Positions 25,986-33,446 of a stretch of DNA of 64,000 bases are shown here, one piece after another (the stretch's first letter is position 1; each line of letters starts with the position of its first letter). The DNA lies in assembly GCA_963977135.1 (NCBI GenBank), contig CAXBNN010000003.1, positions 1 to 64,000 of the forward strand, in the 5' to 3' direction. The position numbers and the translations under genes were made by a program. A model generated the notes under the pieces. The model was not told the DNA's origin, made no database searches, and was given only the letters and a program-made list of their open reading frames with translations. The stretch comes from UBA2040 sp963977135. GTDB taxonomy: Bacteria; Bacteroidota; Bacteroidia; Flavobacteriales_D; Crocinitomicaceae.

Positions 25986-27320
25986 TTACGCGGCTACAAA
26001 CATCTGCTGCAACAACCCTTTTTTAAAAGTTTGGGTTTGGGTTATTTGTTGGTTGACGCTGTCTATTTTACTGTCTATGTTGGATAAGTAGGTGGCGATT
26101 TTTTGTTGTTCTTCTAAACAAGGTATATTTAATATTAATTTCAGTAAATCTTTAGTGTAAATTGCTGCAACGCTGGTGGTTCCAGTTGCCAGTCTTTTCA
26201 ATTCTTTAACTCCCTCATTAGAATTCAATCTATAGTTCATAAAGAAGTTATCTTCAAATTTCAAATACATTAAATTTGAATTATAGTAGGCAATAGGTAG
26301 TTCATTTCTCCATATGGAAACTTTACCAACCAAATCTAGTGTATTTCTTGTGTTAAAAAACAAGTCCCCATATTCAATTTTATCCTTTGGATAAATTTCC
26401 TCGTCTATAGGAATATATTCAAGTTTTTTGGTGTTCATTTTACCCCTACCAAGGTTGCCCATTTTAATTAATGGGTAAATAGTTTCTACTTCAGTATTAG
26501 TATAATTTCCTCCGAGCCTATATTCAATTACAACATCTTTGAAAAACTTCTCCTCCCAATCCGGATACTCCATATTCGGGTCAACGAGCAAACCTTTTTT
26601 CCGACCGTTTTCAATGACAGCTTGTACCTCTGGATCGTTGATATTTCTTCTGAAACGAATTTTCTGAGAAAACAGTTGTTGCATTACCCCTTTTTTATAT
26701 TGCTCCAACAGCTCTTTCTTTTTGGTAAGCTGCTGTATTTTTTCATCTACGGCAGATAAAAAGGAGGCTATTTTTTGTTGTTCGGGGAAATCTGGTATGT
26801 TAAAATAAATATGATTAAAAGCTTTAGAGGAAATAAAAGGCATCGTTGACAAAGTCGCATACCTCATTATTGTTCTCTTTTTTAGATTTAAAAGCTGACA
26901 AAACAATACAACATTGATTACATCTTTTTTGTATTGTATTCTATATACATTCCAGTTAATCAACACCTTCCCTTTTGTGTTCAATATTGCTGCTGAACCT
27001 AAAGCTGAACCAATATTACAATACAATATATCTCCTTTTTCAGGCTTACAATTAGAATTCAACCTTTCATAGGTTTCAACATCTACATAATTGACACCTG
27101 AGAAATCGATTACATTCTCTCCAATATTATTTGATTTAATAACAGTAATTCCATTTTCCGAGTATTTAACTTTTTCAGTAGTAGTATTAACTCCTTGATT
27201 AGCTTTTAGGATTAGCTCGTTAAAACCAAAATTTTTCCACTCTCCATCAAACCCCTTAAACCTCAATGCCGGAGAAAGCTTTTTTTTCGTTTCAATTGTT
27301 GCTGTTTCCATACCCATCAA
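25986..27320 (-). CDS. hsdS: Type I restriction enzyme S (specificity) subunit, first copy
   Basis: This 444-residue specificity subunit has TRD1 at about 25–180, the conserved central coiled coil (FLSAVDEKIQQLTKKKELLE), a spacer with NINDPEVQAVIENGRKKG that is longer than in the second copy, TRD2 at about 255–400 and the final coiled coil ending MFVAA. Its start overlaps the hsdM stop by 4 bases. Several Met codons lie close together at the start (MMGMETA), so the exact N-terminus is uncertain by a few residues. It would assemble with two HsdM copies. Two tandem full-length hsdS genes in one operon are uncommon and allow TRD exchange by recombination. Confidence 0.93.
   Translation of the reverse strand: MMGMETATIETKKKLSPALRFKGFDGEWKNFGFNELILKANQGVNTTTEKVKYSENGITVIKSNNIGENVIDFSGVNYVDVETYERLNSNCKPEKGDILYCNIGSALGSAAILNTKGKVLINWNVYRIQYKKDVINVVLFCQLLNLKKRTIMRYATLSTMPFISSKAFNHIYFNIPDFPEQQKIASFLSAVDEKIQQLTKKKELLEQYKKGVMQQLFSQKIRFRRNINDPEVQAVIENGRKKGLLVDPNMEYPDWEEKFFKDVVIEYRLGGNYTNTEVETIYPLIKMGNLGRGKMNTKKLEYIPIDEEIYPKDKIEYGDLFFNTRNTLDLVGKVSIWRNELPIAYYNSNLMYLKFEDNFFMNYRLNSNEGVKELKRLATGTTSVAAIYTKDLLKLILNIPCLEEQQKIATYLSNIDSKIDSVNQQITQTQTFKKGLLQQMFVAA
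25995..26124. repeat. 130-bp direct repeat in hsdS 3' end, first copy
   Basis: This is the partner of 24761–24890. With the central repeat it gives each hsdS the order TRD1–repeat–TRD2–repeat, so either TRD could be swapped on its own. Confidence 0.8.
26682..26783. repeat. 102-bp direct repeat in hsdS (central coiled coil), first copy
   Basis: This is the partner of 25361–25462 with the same orientation. Recombination between the two would exchange the TRDs or delete the DNA between them, leaving a single chimeric hsdS. Confidence 0.9.
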
Positions 27321-28891
27321 AACGGTGTTTCAATTCCCAATTCTTTGCAAAAATCAGCAATGGTAGAATCTGTATTCGCTATTTCCTTTTCTAAAGCTTT
27401 CAAATCTTGAGAAACTGCAGTTAAGTCAACTGGCTCTTCTTCTTCAAAGGTGTCCACATAACGTGGTATGTTGAGGTTGTAGTCGTTTTCTTTTATTTCT
27501 TCAAGTGAGGCTACATAACTGTATTTGTCCTCAGACCTTCGGTTTTTGTAGGTGTTAATTATTTTATCAATATCCTCCGTTCTCAATACATTTTGGGTTT
27601 TCACCTTTTCAAAATGTTGGCTGGCGTCAATAAAAAGCACACTTCGGCTTCGCTCAGCGTCCTTTTTACGGTCTTTTTTCAAAACGAGAATAGAGGTTGG
27701 AATACTGGTTCCGTAAAAGATATTGGCCGGTAAACCAATTACAGCATCGAGGTAATTTCGGTCGTCAATGAGGTATTTACGTATATGTCCTTCGGCTGCT
27801 CCTCTGAACAAAACGCCGTGGGGTAAAACGCAGGCCATCGAGCCGTTGTCGTCCAATTGGTGCACCATGTGTTGTACAAAAGCAAAATCGGCTTTCGAGC
27901 TTGGCGCTAGTTTTCCATAGGAAGCAAAACGGTCGTCGCTCATAAACAAAGGGCTTGCGCTCCAGTTGGCAGAAAACGGTGGGTTGGCAACTATGGCTTC
28001 AAAACGTTGGTCGGTGTGTTGCGGTCGCTCTAAAGTGTCTTCATTTTTAATATCAAAACGTTTGTAATGTACATCGTGCATGATCATGTTCATGCGGCAC
28101 AAGTTGTACGTCGTTGGGTTCATTTCTTGTCCGTAAAACGCACTTACTTCTTTTACTTGTTTGGCAACACGTAGCAACAAAGAACCAGAACCACATGTAG
28201 GGTCATAAACAGATTTTAGTTTGTCTTTGCCCACAGTAACCAATTGTGCAAGCACGTTAGAAACTTCTTGCGGCGTATAAAATTCACCTGCTTTTTTTCC
28301 TGCGCCACTGGCAAATTTTCCAATGAGGTATTCGTAAGCATCACCAAGAACATCACTATCTACATTTTCCAAATCAAAATCAATCTCGTCCAAATGCGAT
28401 AGCACTTTTACAATGAGTTCGTTTTTATCGTTTTCCGATTTACCGAGTTTAGAACTGGTTAAATCCAAATCTTCGAAGAGATTCCCGAAGTCGTCTTCGC
28501 TTTCGGTTCCCATGGTACTTTGCTCAATGTGGCTGAGCACTTTGGCTAAATCTCCCAAAATGAATTGGTGTTTTCCGCCGGCGTTTCCTCGTCTAGCCAA
28601 TTCAGAAAACAACTCAGATGGCAATAAAAAGTAACCGAGTTTATCCAAGGCAGCATCTTTAATAGCTTCCATGAAAGCTTCTTCTTGCGCATGACCTTCA
28701 ATTTGTTGGAAAGTTAATCCGTCTGGTTTAAGAATTTCATTGGCGTACAAATCCATTTTTGTACTCAGGTACTTGTAAAAAATGAAACCTAATATGTAAT
28801 CCCGGAAGTCATCCGCGTCCATTTTCCCACGCAGGGTGTTGGCAATGTTCCAGAGTTGTTGTTCGAGTTGTGCTTTTTGTTCAGCGGCCAT
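27317..28891 (-). CDS. hsdM: Type I restriction enzyme M (DNA methyltransferase) subunit
   Basis: HsdM methylates adenine at the site chosen by HsdS using S-adenosylmethionine, protecting host DNA. The 524-residue product has the helical HsdM N-terminal domain (LWNIANTLRGKMDADDFRDY), SAM motif I VYDPTCGSGSLLL (about 229–241) and catalytic motif IV NPPF (about 302–305). Both are intact. It is the first gene of the operon and its stop overlaps the first hsdS by 4 bases. One oddity is the sequence KDAERSRSVLF (forward strand around 27640), encoded by CTGAGCGAAGCCGAAGTG. That resembles the REP-like elements nearby and replaces the short loop usual in HsdM, so a repeat fragment may have been captured in frame. 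Confidence 0.95.
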   Translation of the reverse strand: MAAEQKAQLEQQLWNIANTLRGKMDADDFRDYILGFIFYKYLSTKMDLYANEILKPDGLTFQQIEGHAQEEAFMEAIKDAALDKLGYFLLPSELFSELARRGNAGGKHQFILGDLAKVLSHIEQSTMGTESEDDFGNLFEDLDLTSSKLGKSENDKNELIVKVLSHLDEIDFDLENVDSDVLGDAYEYLIGKFASGAGKKAGEFYTPQEVSNVLAQLVTVGKDKLKSVYDPTCGSGSLLLRVAKQVKEVSAFYGQEMNPTTYNLCRMNMIMHDVHYKRFDIKNEDTLERPQHTDQRFEAIVANPPFSANWSASPLFMSDDRFASYGKLAPSSKADFAFVQHMVHQLDDNGSMACVLPHGVLFRGAAEGHIRKYLIDDRNYLDAVIGLPANIFYGTSIPTSILVLKKDRKKDAERSRSVLFIDASQHFEKVKTQNVLRTEDIDKIINTYKNRRSEDKYSYVASLEEIKENDYNLNIPRYVDTFEEEEPVDLTAVSQDLKALEKEIANTDSTIADFCKELGIETPF

Positions 28892-29045
28892 AGAGGTCTT
28901 GAGTTTTTATTATTTATTGCGTAATTATTTATGGAAAAAAGAAATCCCAGATAATAGTTTGCCTAAAGATAAGAAATGGGTAGAAAAGGCAGATGAATTG
29001 GGAAAAATATTCTTTCCACGGGGAAAATCACCCCCCCACAAGATT

Positions 29046-29062
29046 CTTCTCTGCTCTCTATT
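29046..29062. repeat. Dispersed 17-bp AGAG-rich repeat
   Basis: The reverse complement of this stretch, AATAGAGAGCAGAGAAG, recurs exactly at 60796–60812, and similarity extends about 15 bases further with a few mismatches. Both copies are intergenic. It looks like a member of a low-complexity intergenic repeat family. Confidence 0.6.
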
Positions 29063-29085
29063 ATCGACTCTCTGTTCTCAAGCAT

Positions 29086-29133
29086 AAATTCAAACCGTAC
29101 CCTTCGACTCCGCTCAGGGTACGGTTTGAATTT
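29086..29133. repeat. REP-like element forming a perfect 17-bp hairpin
   Basis: The arms 29086–29102 and 29117–29133 are perfect reverse complements, with a 14-base loop containing TTCGACTCCGCTCA. The core CTTCGACTCCGCTCAG (29102–29117) recurs inverted at 29154–29169 and 31646–31661 and direct at 31985–32000. The left arm plus core is almost the same as the stretch at about 31974–32001 inside the GIY-YIG gene. No gene occupies 28892–29234. Confidence 0.85.
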
Positions 29134-29153
29134 TAGATAGAACCTAGCGCTGA

Positions 29154-29169
29154 CTGAGCGGAGTCGAAG
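29154..29169. repeat. Inverted copy of the REP-like core
   Basis: CTGAGCGGAGTCGAAG is the exact reverse complement of the core at 29102–29117. The following bases (GCAGAAGC) match those after the copy at 31646–31661 (TCAGAAGC) with one change, so the repeat extends beyond the 16-mer. Confidence 0.85.
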
Positions 29170-29179
29170 GCAGAAGCAC

Positions 29180-29210
29180 AAAAAAAGGAGCACAATTTCT
29201 CGCGCTCCTT
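29180..29210 (-). terminator. Rho-independent terminator after the 29235–29885 gene
   Basis: On the minus strand AAGGAGC (29204–29210) pairs with GCTCCTT (29185–29191) around a 12-base loop, followed by a run of T. It lies 24 bases downstream of the stop of the minus-strand gene. Confidence 0.7.
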
Positions 29211-29234
29211 CTCATTTTATCTCCGGGTAATTTT

Positions 29235-29885
29235 TTATTCAATCTTTTTGTATTTCCGTTCAGAGCCAAACATTTCCATAAAATTGATGTCGGCGAAATC
29301 TGCCCGTTCAGGTGCTAGAGTAATTGTTTTCAATGTGTTTATCTCAACTTGTTTCGTTGTTGGCACTTTGGCAAATACTTGTGTGTCGGTTTCGTAATCG
29401 AAGTATTGTATCGACAGATCACCAGATACGATAGAGAAAAGGCAAGGTTGGTAGGCATCGTTTTCGAAGAAATTCAACAAGTAAGAATTGTAGGACACAC
29501 GAACGAGTACATTTTTCGAGTTGGGTCCAACTACTTCTTCTCTGTGGCGCAATCCGAAATAGTAACGGTTGTCCTGCAAAACAATAGCTATAGAATCGAT
29601 TCCTTCAATGCCGAACAAATAGTTTCCTTTTACTTCGTAATTTGAAGATCCTCTAACCGAATCGCGTGAAACGGAATTGATCATAGTACTTACGGTAAAG
29701 ATGCCGTTTTCAGAAAGTTCAAATACGATATCGCTTCTATCGGATTTAAATTCTCCGAAATGCTCCGGAAAGGGTGCAAACAATTGATCTCCTCCCGGAG
29801 GTAAGGGCGCTGAAAACTCGTACGATGTTTGAGCAGTTCCTAAAAAAGGAAGAGCGAATAAACAAATGATGACAAAATTTTTCAT
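29235..29885 (-). CDS. Secreted hypothetical protein, 216 residues
   Basis: The first 19 residues (MKNFVIICLFALPFLGTAQ) form a clear signal peptide with cleavage likely after GTA. The mature part is beta-rich and acidic, with VSTMINSVSRDSVRGSSNYEV, NYLFGIEGIDSIAIVLQDNRYYFG and YSIQ-like strands. It has no lipobox cysteine, sorting domain or catalytic motif. I expect a periplasmic or outer-membrane-associated protein of Bacteroidota. It is transcribed away from recJ, whose start lies 25 bases from its own, so the two share a very short divergent region. Family not recognised. Confidence 0.75.
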   Translation of the reverse strand: MKNFVIICLFALPFLGTAQTSYEFSAPLPPGGDQLFAPFPEHFGEFKSDRSDIVFELSENGIFTVSTMINSVSRDSVRGSSNYEVKGNYLFGIEGIDSIAIVLQDNRYYFGLRHREEVVGPNSKNVLVRVSYNSYLLNFFENDAYQPCLFSIVSGDLSIQYFDYETDTQVFAKVPTTKQVEINTLKTITLAPERADFADINFMEMFGSERKYKKIE

Positions 29886-29910
29886 ATCTTAAACTATAAA
29901 TAAATATCCT

Positions 29911-31638
29911 ATGCAAAAACGTTGGCTAATCGCCGATTCTATTCCTGAAGTAGAAGTAAACCAGTTGAGCCACGCTCTGAAGATTGATACGGTAGTGTCC
30001 GAAATTTTGTTACAACGAAATGTTAATAACTTTGAAAACGCCGAGGAATTCTTCCGTCCAAACCTTGCCCATCTTCACAACCCTTTTCTCATGAAGAACA
30101 TGGAGCGAGCCGTTGATAGAATAAATACGACCATAAAAAACCACAACAAGGTTCTTTTGTATGGAGATTACGATGTTGATGGTACTAGCTCGGTAGCCTT
30201 ATTGTATACTTATTTTGTGGAAAGAGTGCCCAATTTGAGCTTTTATATTCCCGATCGCTATGCTGAAGGCTACGGTATTTCTCAGAAAGCAATGGAAATG
30301 GCCGTGGATACAAAAGTGGATTTGATCATCACTTTGGACTGCGGAATCAAGAACAAAAAAGAAATAGATTGGGCTGTTGAACGAGGAATTGATGTAATTG
30401 TATGCGATCACCACGAACCTGGAGACGAATTGCCCAATGCGATCATCTTAAATCCGAAACAAAAAGACTGTAATTATCCCTTTAAAGAATTGTGCGGATG
30501 CGGAGTTGGCTTTAAATTGTTGCAAGCTTTTCAGCAAAAAAACAAAGAATCCGAAGAAGAACTTTTCGCCCTACTCGATTTTGTTGCCATCGCCACTGGA
30601 GCAGATATTGTTTCCGTACTCGGAGAAAATAGAATTTTGGCCTATCATGGATTGAAAATTCTGAATGAAAATACACGTCCCAACTTCCAAAAATTGTTGG
30701 ACATAGCCGGAAAAACGAAACCGCTGACCTTAACAGATGTGGTTTTCTCCATCGCCCCAAGAATCAACGCTGCTGGAAGAATCAACGTAGGTTCAGACGC
30801 TGTGGAATTAATGATTTCTACAGACGATGCTAAAATTCAGCAATTTGCCGAAAACATAAACGCACACAATACCGAGCGAAGAGCTTTGGATGAAATCATA
30901 ACGCGAGAAGCGTTGGAGATTGTTGCGAATGAACCAAATGATAAACGAAGAACAACCGTTGTTTACAAAGAAGGTTGGAGCAAAGGTGTCGTTGGAATTG
31001 TAGCCTCTCGTTTGATAGAAAAACACTTTCGCCCAACAATCGTTCTAGCCGAAGGAGATGATGGTTTGTTGACCGGTTCCGCGCGAACAGTGAATGATTT
31101 TGATATCCACGAGACTTTGGTGGAATGTGAAAGTTTACTAGAGAAATTTGGCGGTCACACGCATGCTGCCGGTCTAACCATCCGCAAAGAAAACATTGCC
31201 GATTTCCAACTGCGATTTGAAGAAGTCGTAGCGGCAAAAATCAAAGTCGAAGACCTCGCCCCTTTCGAGCATGTCGATTTAGAGGTAGAATTCATCGATA
31301 TTTTCAAAAGCAACGAACCTCTGCAATCTTTACCAAGACTAAAACGTGTTCTCGATCAATTGGAACCGCACGGTCCCGGCAACATGAAACCTGTTTTTCT
31401 GACCAAAAATGTCTTTTCCATAGCCGCAAAAGTCCTCAAAGAAAAGCACTTAAAACTCACGCTCACCCAACCCAATTGCAATTTCTCCATAGAAGCAATC
31501 GGCTTCAACCTCGCCGACAAATTGGATTTAATCGCCTCAGGACTTCCTGCTGATATTATCTACACCTTGGAAAGCAATACATGGCATGGAAAAACGACTT
31601 TGCAGTTGAATGTGAAGGATATAAGGGAGACAATCTAA
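29911..31638 (+). CDS. recJ: Single-stranded-DNA-specific exonuclease RecJ
   Basis: RecJ degrades single-stranded DNA 5' to 3' in recombinational, base-excision and mismatch repair. The 575-residue product has the DHH phosphoesterase motifs: LLYGDYDVDGTSSVALL (about 83–99) and VIVCDHHEPGDELPNAI (about 162–178), with further metal ligands in LIITLDCGI. The later APRINAAGRI and the DHHA1 motif FGGHTHAAGLTI (about 411–422) are present, followed by the C-terminal OB-fold. All catalytic residues are kept and length is normal for the family. Upstream it shares a 25-base gap with the divergent secreted protein gene. Downstream the GIY-YIG gene starts 36 bases later after a REP-like copy. Confidence 0.96.
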   Translation: MQKRWLIADSIPEVEVNQLSHALKIDTVVSEILLQRNVNNFENAEEFFRPNLAHLHNPFLMKNMERAVDRINTTIKNHNKVLLYGDYDVDGTSSVALLYTYFVERVPNLSFYIPDRYAEGYGISQKAMEMAVDTKVDLIITLDCGIKNKKEIDWAVERGIDVIVCDHHEPGDELPNAIILNPKQKDCNYPFKELCGCGVGFKLLQAFQQKNKESEEELFALLDFVAIATGADIVSVLGENRILAYHGLKILNENTRPNFQKLLDIAGKTKPLTLTDVVFSIAPRINAAGRINVGSDAVELMISTDDAKIQQFAENINAHNTERRALDEIITREALEIVANEPNDKRRTTVVYKEGWSKGVVGIVASRLIEKHFRPTIVLAEGDDGLLTGSARTVNDFDIHETLVECESLLEKFGGHTHAAGLTIRKENIADFQLRFEEVVAAKIKVEDLAPFEHVDLEVEFIDIFKSNEPLQSLPRLKRVLDQLEPHGPGNMKPVFLTKNVFSIAAKVLKEKHLKLTLTQPNCNFSIEAIGFNLADKLDLIASGLPADIIYTLESNTWHGKTTLQLNVKDIRETI

Positions 31639-31645
31639 GCGCTGG

Positions 31646-31661
31646 CTGAGCGGAGTCGAAG
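31646..31661. repeat. REP-like core copy left of the GIY-YIG gene
   Basis: CTGAGCGGAGTCGAAG, identical to 29154–29169. It is 13 bases before the GIY-YIG start and inverted relative to the copy at 31985–32000, so the two face each other across the gene. Confidence 0.85.
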
Positions 31662-31674
31662 TCAGAAGCGAAAC

Positions 31675-32043
31675 ATGACCGGTTTTATGTACATATTAAA
31701 ATGCTCTGATGATTCATATTATACTGGATCAACGAAGCATTTATACGAACGTTTGGAGCAACATCAAGCTGGGGAAGGTGCAAACCATACTAAGAAATAT
31801 TTGCCTGTTGAGCTGGTGTATTGGGAAGAATACGATCGAATTGACACAGCTTTTTATCGCGAAAAACAAGTACAAGGCTGGAGCCGAAAGAAAAAAGAAG
31901 CTTTAATTAATGGAGAACAAGAATTATTGCCGAGTTTGGCGGAATGTCGAAATGGGAGTCATAGTGGGCATTTCAAACCGTACCCTTCGACTCCGCTCAG
32001 GGGCCGGTTTTCAGATTCGGAGCATGAACTGAACGATGACTGA
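31675..32043 (+). CDS. Small GIY-YIG nuclease family protein
   Basis: The first 90 of 122 residues form a GIY-YIG domain: MYILKCSDDSYYTGSTKHL carries the variant GIY/YIG strands, followed by YERLEQHQAGEGANHTKKY with the catalytic Arg, and FYREKQVQGWSRKKKEALI with the catalytic Glu. This YhbQ/UvrC-like subgroup is thought to cut DNA, but its biological role is not settled. The last 25 residues (from about HFKPYPSTPLRGRF) are encoded by a REP-like element that runs into the gene, so the natural C-terminus probably ended earlier. The gene is bracketed by inverted copies of the same repeat, as RAYT transposase genes are by REP sequences in other bacteria. This suggests the nuclease spreads or processes the repeat. 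Confidence 0.88.
   Translation: MTGFMYILKCSDDSYYTGSTKHLYERLEQHQAGEGANHTKKYLPVELVYWEEYDRIDTAFYREKQVQGWSRKKKEALINGEQELLPSLAECRNGSHSGHFKPYPSTPLRGRFSDSEHELNDD
31985..32000. repeat. REP-like core copy inside the GIY-YIG 3' end
   Basis: CTTCGACTCCGCTCAG, identical to 29102–29117. The flanks AAACCGTACCC and GGGGCCGGTTT form an imperfect stem corresponding to the perfect one at 29086–29133. A further diverged member of the family (TGAGTTTAGCGAAGTATCGAAGGC-like) follows at about 32056–32080. Confidence 0.85.
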
Positions 32044-32092
32044 GCTAGCCTGTGCTGAGTTTAGCGAAGTATCGAAGGCAATCGTGGCAAAT

Positions 32093-32126
32093 AAAAAATG
32101 AGCTACAAGAAAACTCATAGCTCATT
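32093..32126 (-). terminator. Terminator of the acyl-CoA dehydrogenase gene
   Basis: AATGAGCTA (32097–32105) and TAGCTCATT (32118–32126) pair perfectly, and on the minus strand the stem is followed by six T. It lies 24 bases downstream of the minus-strand stop. It may also slow transcripts arriving from the GIY-YIG gene. Confidence 0.75.
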
Positions 32127-32149
32127 ATTAAAATAATATATACCCAATT

Positions 32150-33346
32150 TTACAACTCCGGCATCTCACGCGTAAACGCTGGAATACCCGTAATATCCAT
32201 ACCTGTGATCAACAAGTGAATATCGTGGGTTCCTTCATAGGTAACAACCGATTCCAAATTCGCCATGTGGCGCATGATGGAATATTCGTTTGTGATACCC
32301 ATGGCACCGTGAATTTGTCTCGCTTCTCTTGCGATGTTTAAGGCAATTTCCACGTTGTTTCTTTTTGCCATAGAAATTTGAGCCGATGTAGCGCGACCTT
32401 CGTTACGCAACTGACCCAAACGCAAAGTCAACAATTGAGCTTTCGTGATTTCAGTAATCATTTCTGCCAATTTCTTTTGTATCAACTGGAAACCACCAAT
32501 TGGAACACCGAATTGAGTTCTTTCTTTAGAATATCTTAATGCCAAATCGTAGCAATCCATTGCAGAGCCTAAAGCTCCCCAAGCGATTCCGAAACGAGCT
32601 GAATCCAAGCAACCAAGTGGTGCGCCTAATCCTGATTTATTTGGTAATATGTTTGCTTTTGGCACTTTCACGTTCACGAAAATTAATTCACCCGTTGCCG
32701 AAGCACGAAGTGATAATTTTCCATGCATTTCAGGAGTTGAGAAACCTTCCATTCCTCTTTCAACTACTAAACCGTGAATACGACCGCTTTCGTCTTTTGC
32801 CCAAACCACAGCGATATCAGCAAAAGGAGCATTGGAAATCCACATTTTAGCACCGTTCAAGATAACGTGGTCACCAGCATCTTTGAAATTCGTTGTCATT
32901 CCACCTGGATTTGAACCGTGATCTGGCTCTGTTAATCCAAAACAACCGATCATTTCACCTGTAGCCAATTTCGGCAAATACTTCATGCGTTGTTCTTCGT
33001 TTCCGTATTTCCAAATTGGATACATTACTAAAGAACTTTGAACAGAAGCTGTAGAACGAAGACCTGAATCGCAACGTTCCAACTCTTGCATAATCAATCC
33101 GTAAGAAATTTGATCCAAACCTGGTCCACCATATTCTTCTGGAATATAGGGTCCGAAAGCACCAATTTCACCCAAACCTTTCAAAAGGTGTTTTGGAAAA
33201 GTACAGTTCTCGTAATTCTCCTCAATGATAGGTGAAACCTCTTTCTTTACCCAAGCTCTTGCCGCATCACGAACCAATTTTTGCTCGTCGGTAAGTAAAT
33301 CATCCATGTTATAATAATCTGGATGTACATATTGATCAGTTGCCAT
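32150..33346 (-). CDS. Acyl-CoA dehydrogenase, glutaryl-CoA dehydrogenase type
   Basis: The FAD enzyme oxidises an acyl-CoA at the alpha–beta bond; the glutaryl-CoA subgroup also decarboxylates to crotonyl-CoA in lysine and tryptophan breakdown. The 398-residue product carries the family features CFGLTEPDHGSNPGGM (flavin/substrate loop, about 136–151), WISNAPFADIAVVWAK, QIHGAMGITNEY and VVTYEGTHDIHLL with the catalytic Glu (about 372). The overall sequence is closest to glutaryl-CoA dehydrogenase-like enzymes, which are common in Flavobacteriales. Electrons would pass to electron-transfer flavoprotein. It stands alone, divergent from the DUF4271–hemD pair. The precise substrate is inferred. 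Confidence 0.88.
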   Translation of the reverse strand: MATDQYVHPDYYNMDDLLTDEQKLVRDAARAWVKKEVSPIIEENYENCTFPKHLLKGLGEIGAFGPYIPEEYGGPGLDQISYGLIMQELERCDSGLRSTASVQSSLVMYPIWKYGNEEQRMKYLPKLATGEMIGCFGLTEPDHGSNPGGMTTNFKDAGDHVILNGAKMWISNAPFADIAVVWAKDESGRIHGLVVERGMEGFSTPEMHGKLSLRASATGELIFVNVKVPKANILPNKSGLGAPLGCLDSARFGIAWGALGSAMDCYDLALRYSKERTQFGVPIGGFQLIQKKLAEMITEITKAQLLTLRLGQLRNEGRATSAQISMAKRNNVEIALNIAREARQIHGAMGITNEYSIMRHMANLESVVTYEGTHDIHLLITGMDITGIPAFTREMPEL

Positions 33347-33370
33347 TCAATTATATCTTTGTAATTTCGG

Positions 33371-33378
33371 CAAATTTA
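33371..33378 (-). promoter_or_regulatory. Possible -7 element for the acyl-CoA dehydrogenase gene
   Basis: The minus strand reads TAAATTTG, matching TAnnTTTG, 24 bases upstream of the ATG at 33346. No convincing TTG stands at the expected distance further upstream, so this is a half-site call. Confidence 0.4.
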
Positions 33379-33446
33379 GCAATAATTTATGGCTAAAATT
33401 TACTCGAATCTGTTCCCTTATTAAAATAAACAGTGGTTTGAAAGGA

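Noticed and set aside
9195..28891. Prophage or integrative element
   Set aside because: No integrase, portal, terminase or relaxase gene and no tRNA with flanking attachment repeats was seen.
28963..29193. 76-residue minus-strand frame with PYPERSRRV
   Set aside because: It is the translation of the REP-like hairpin, a known kind of spurious frame.
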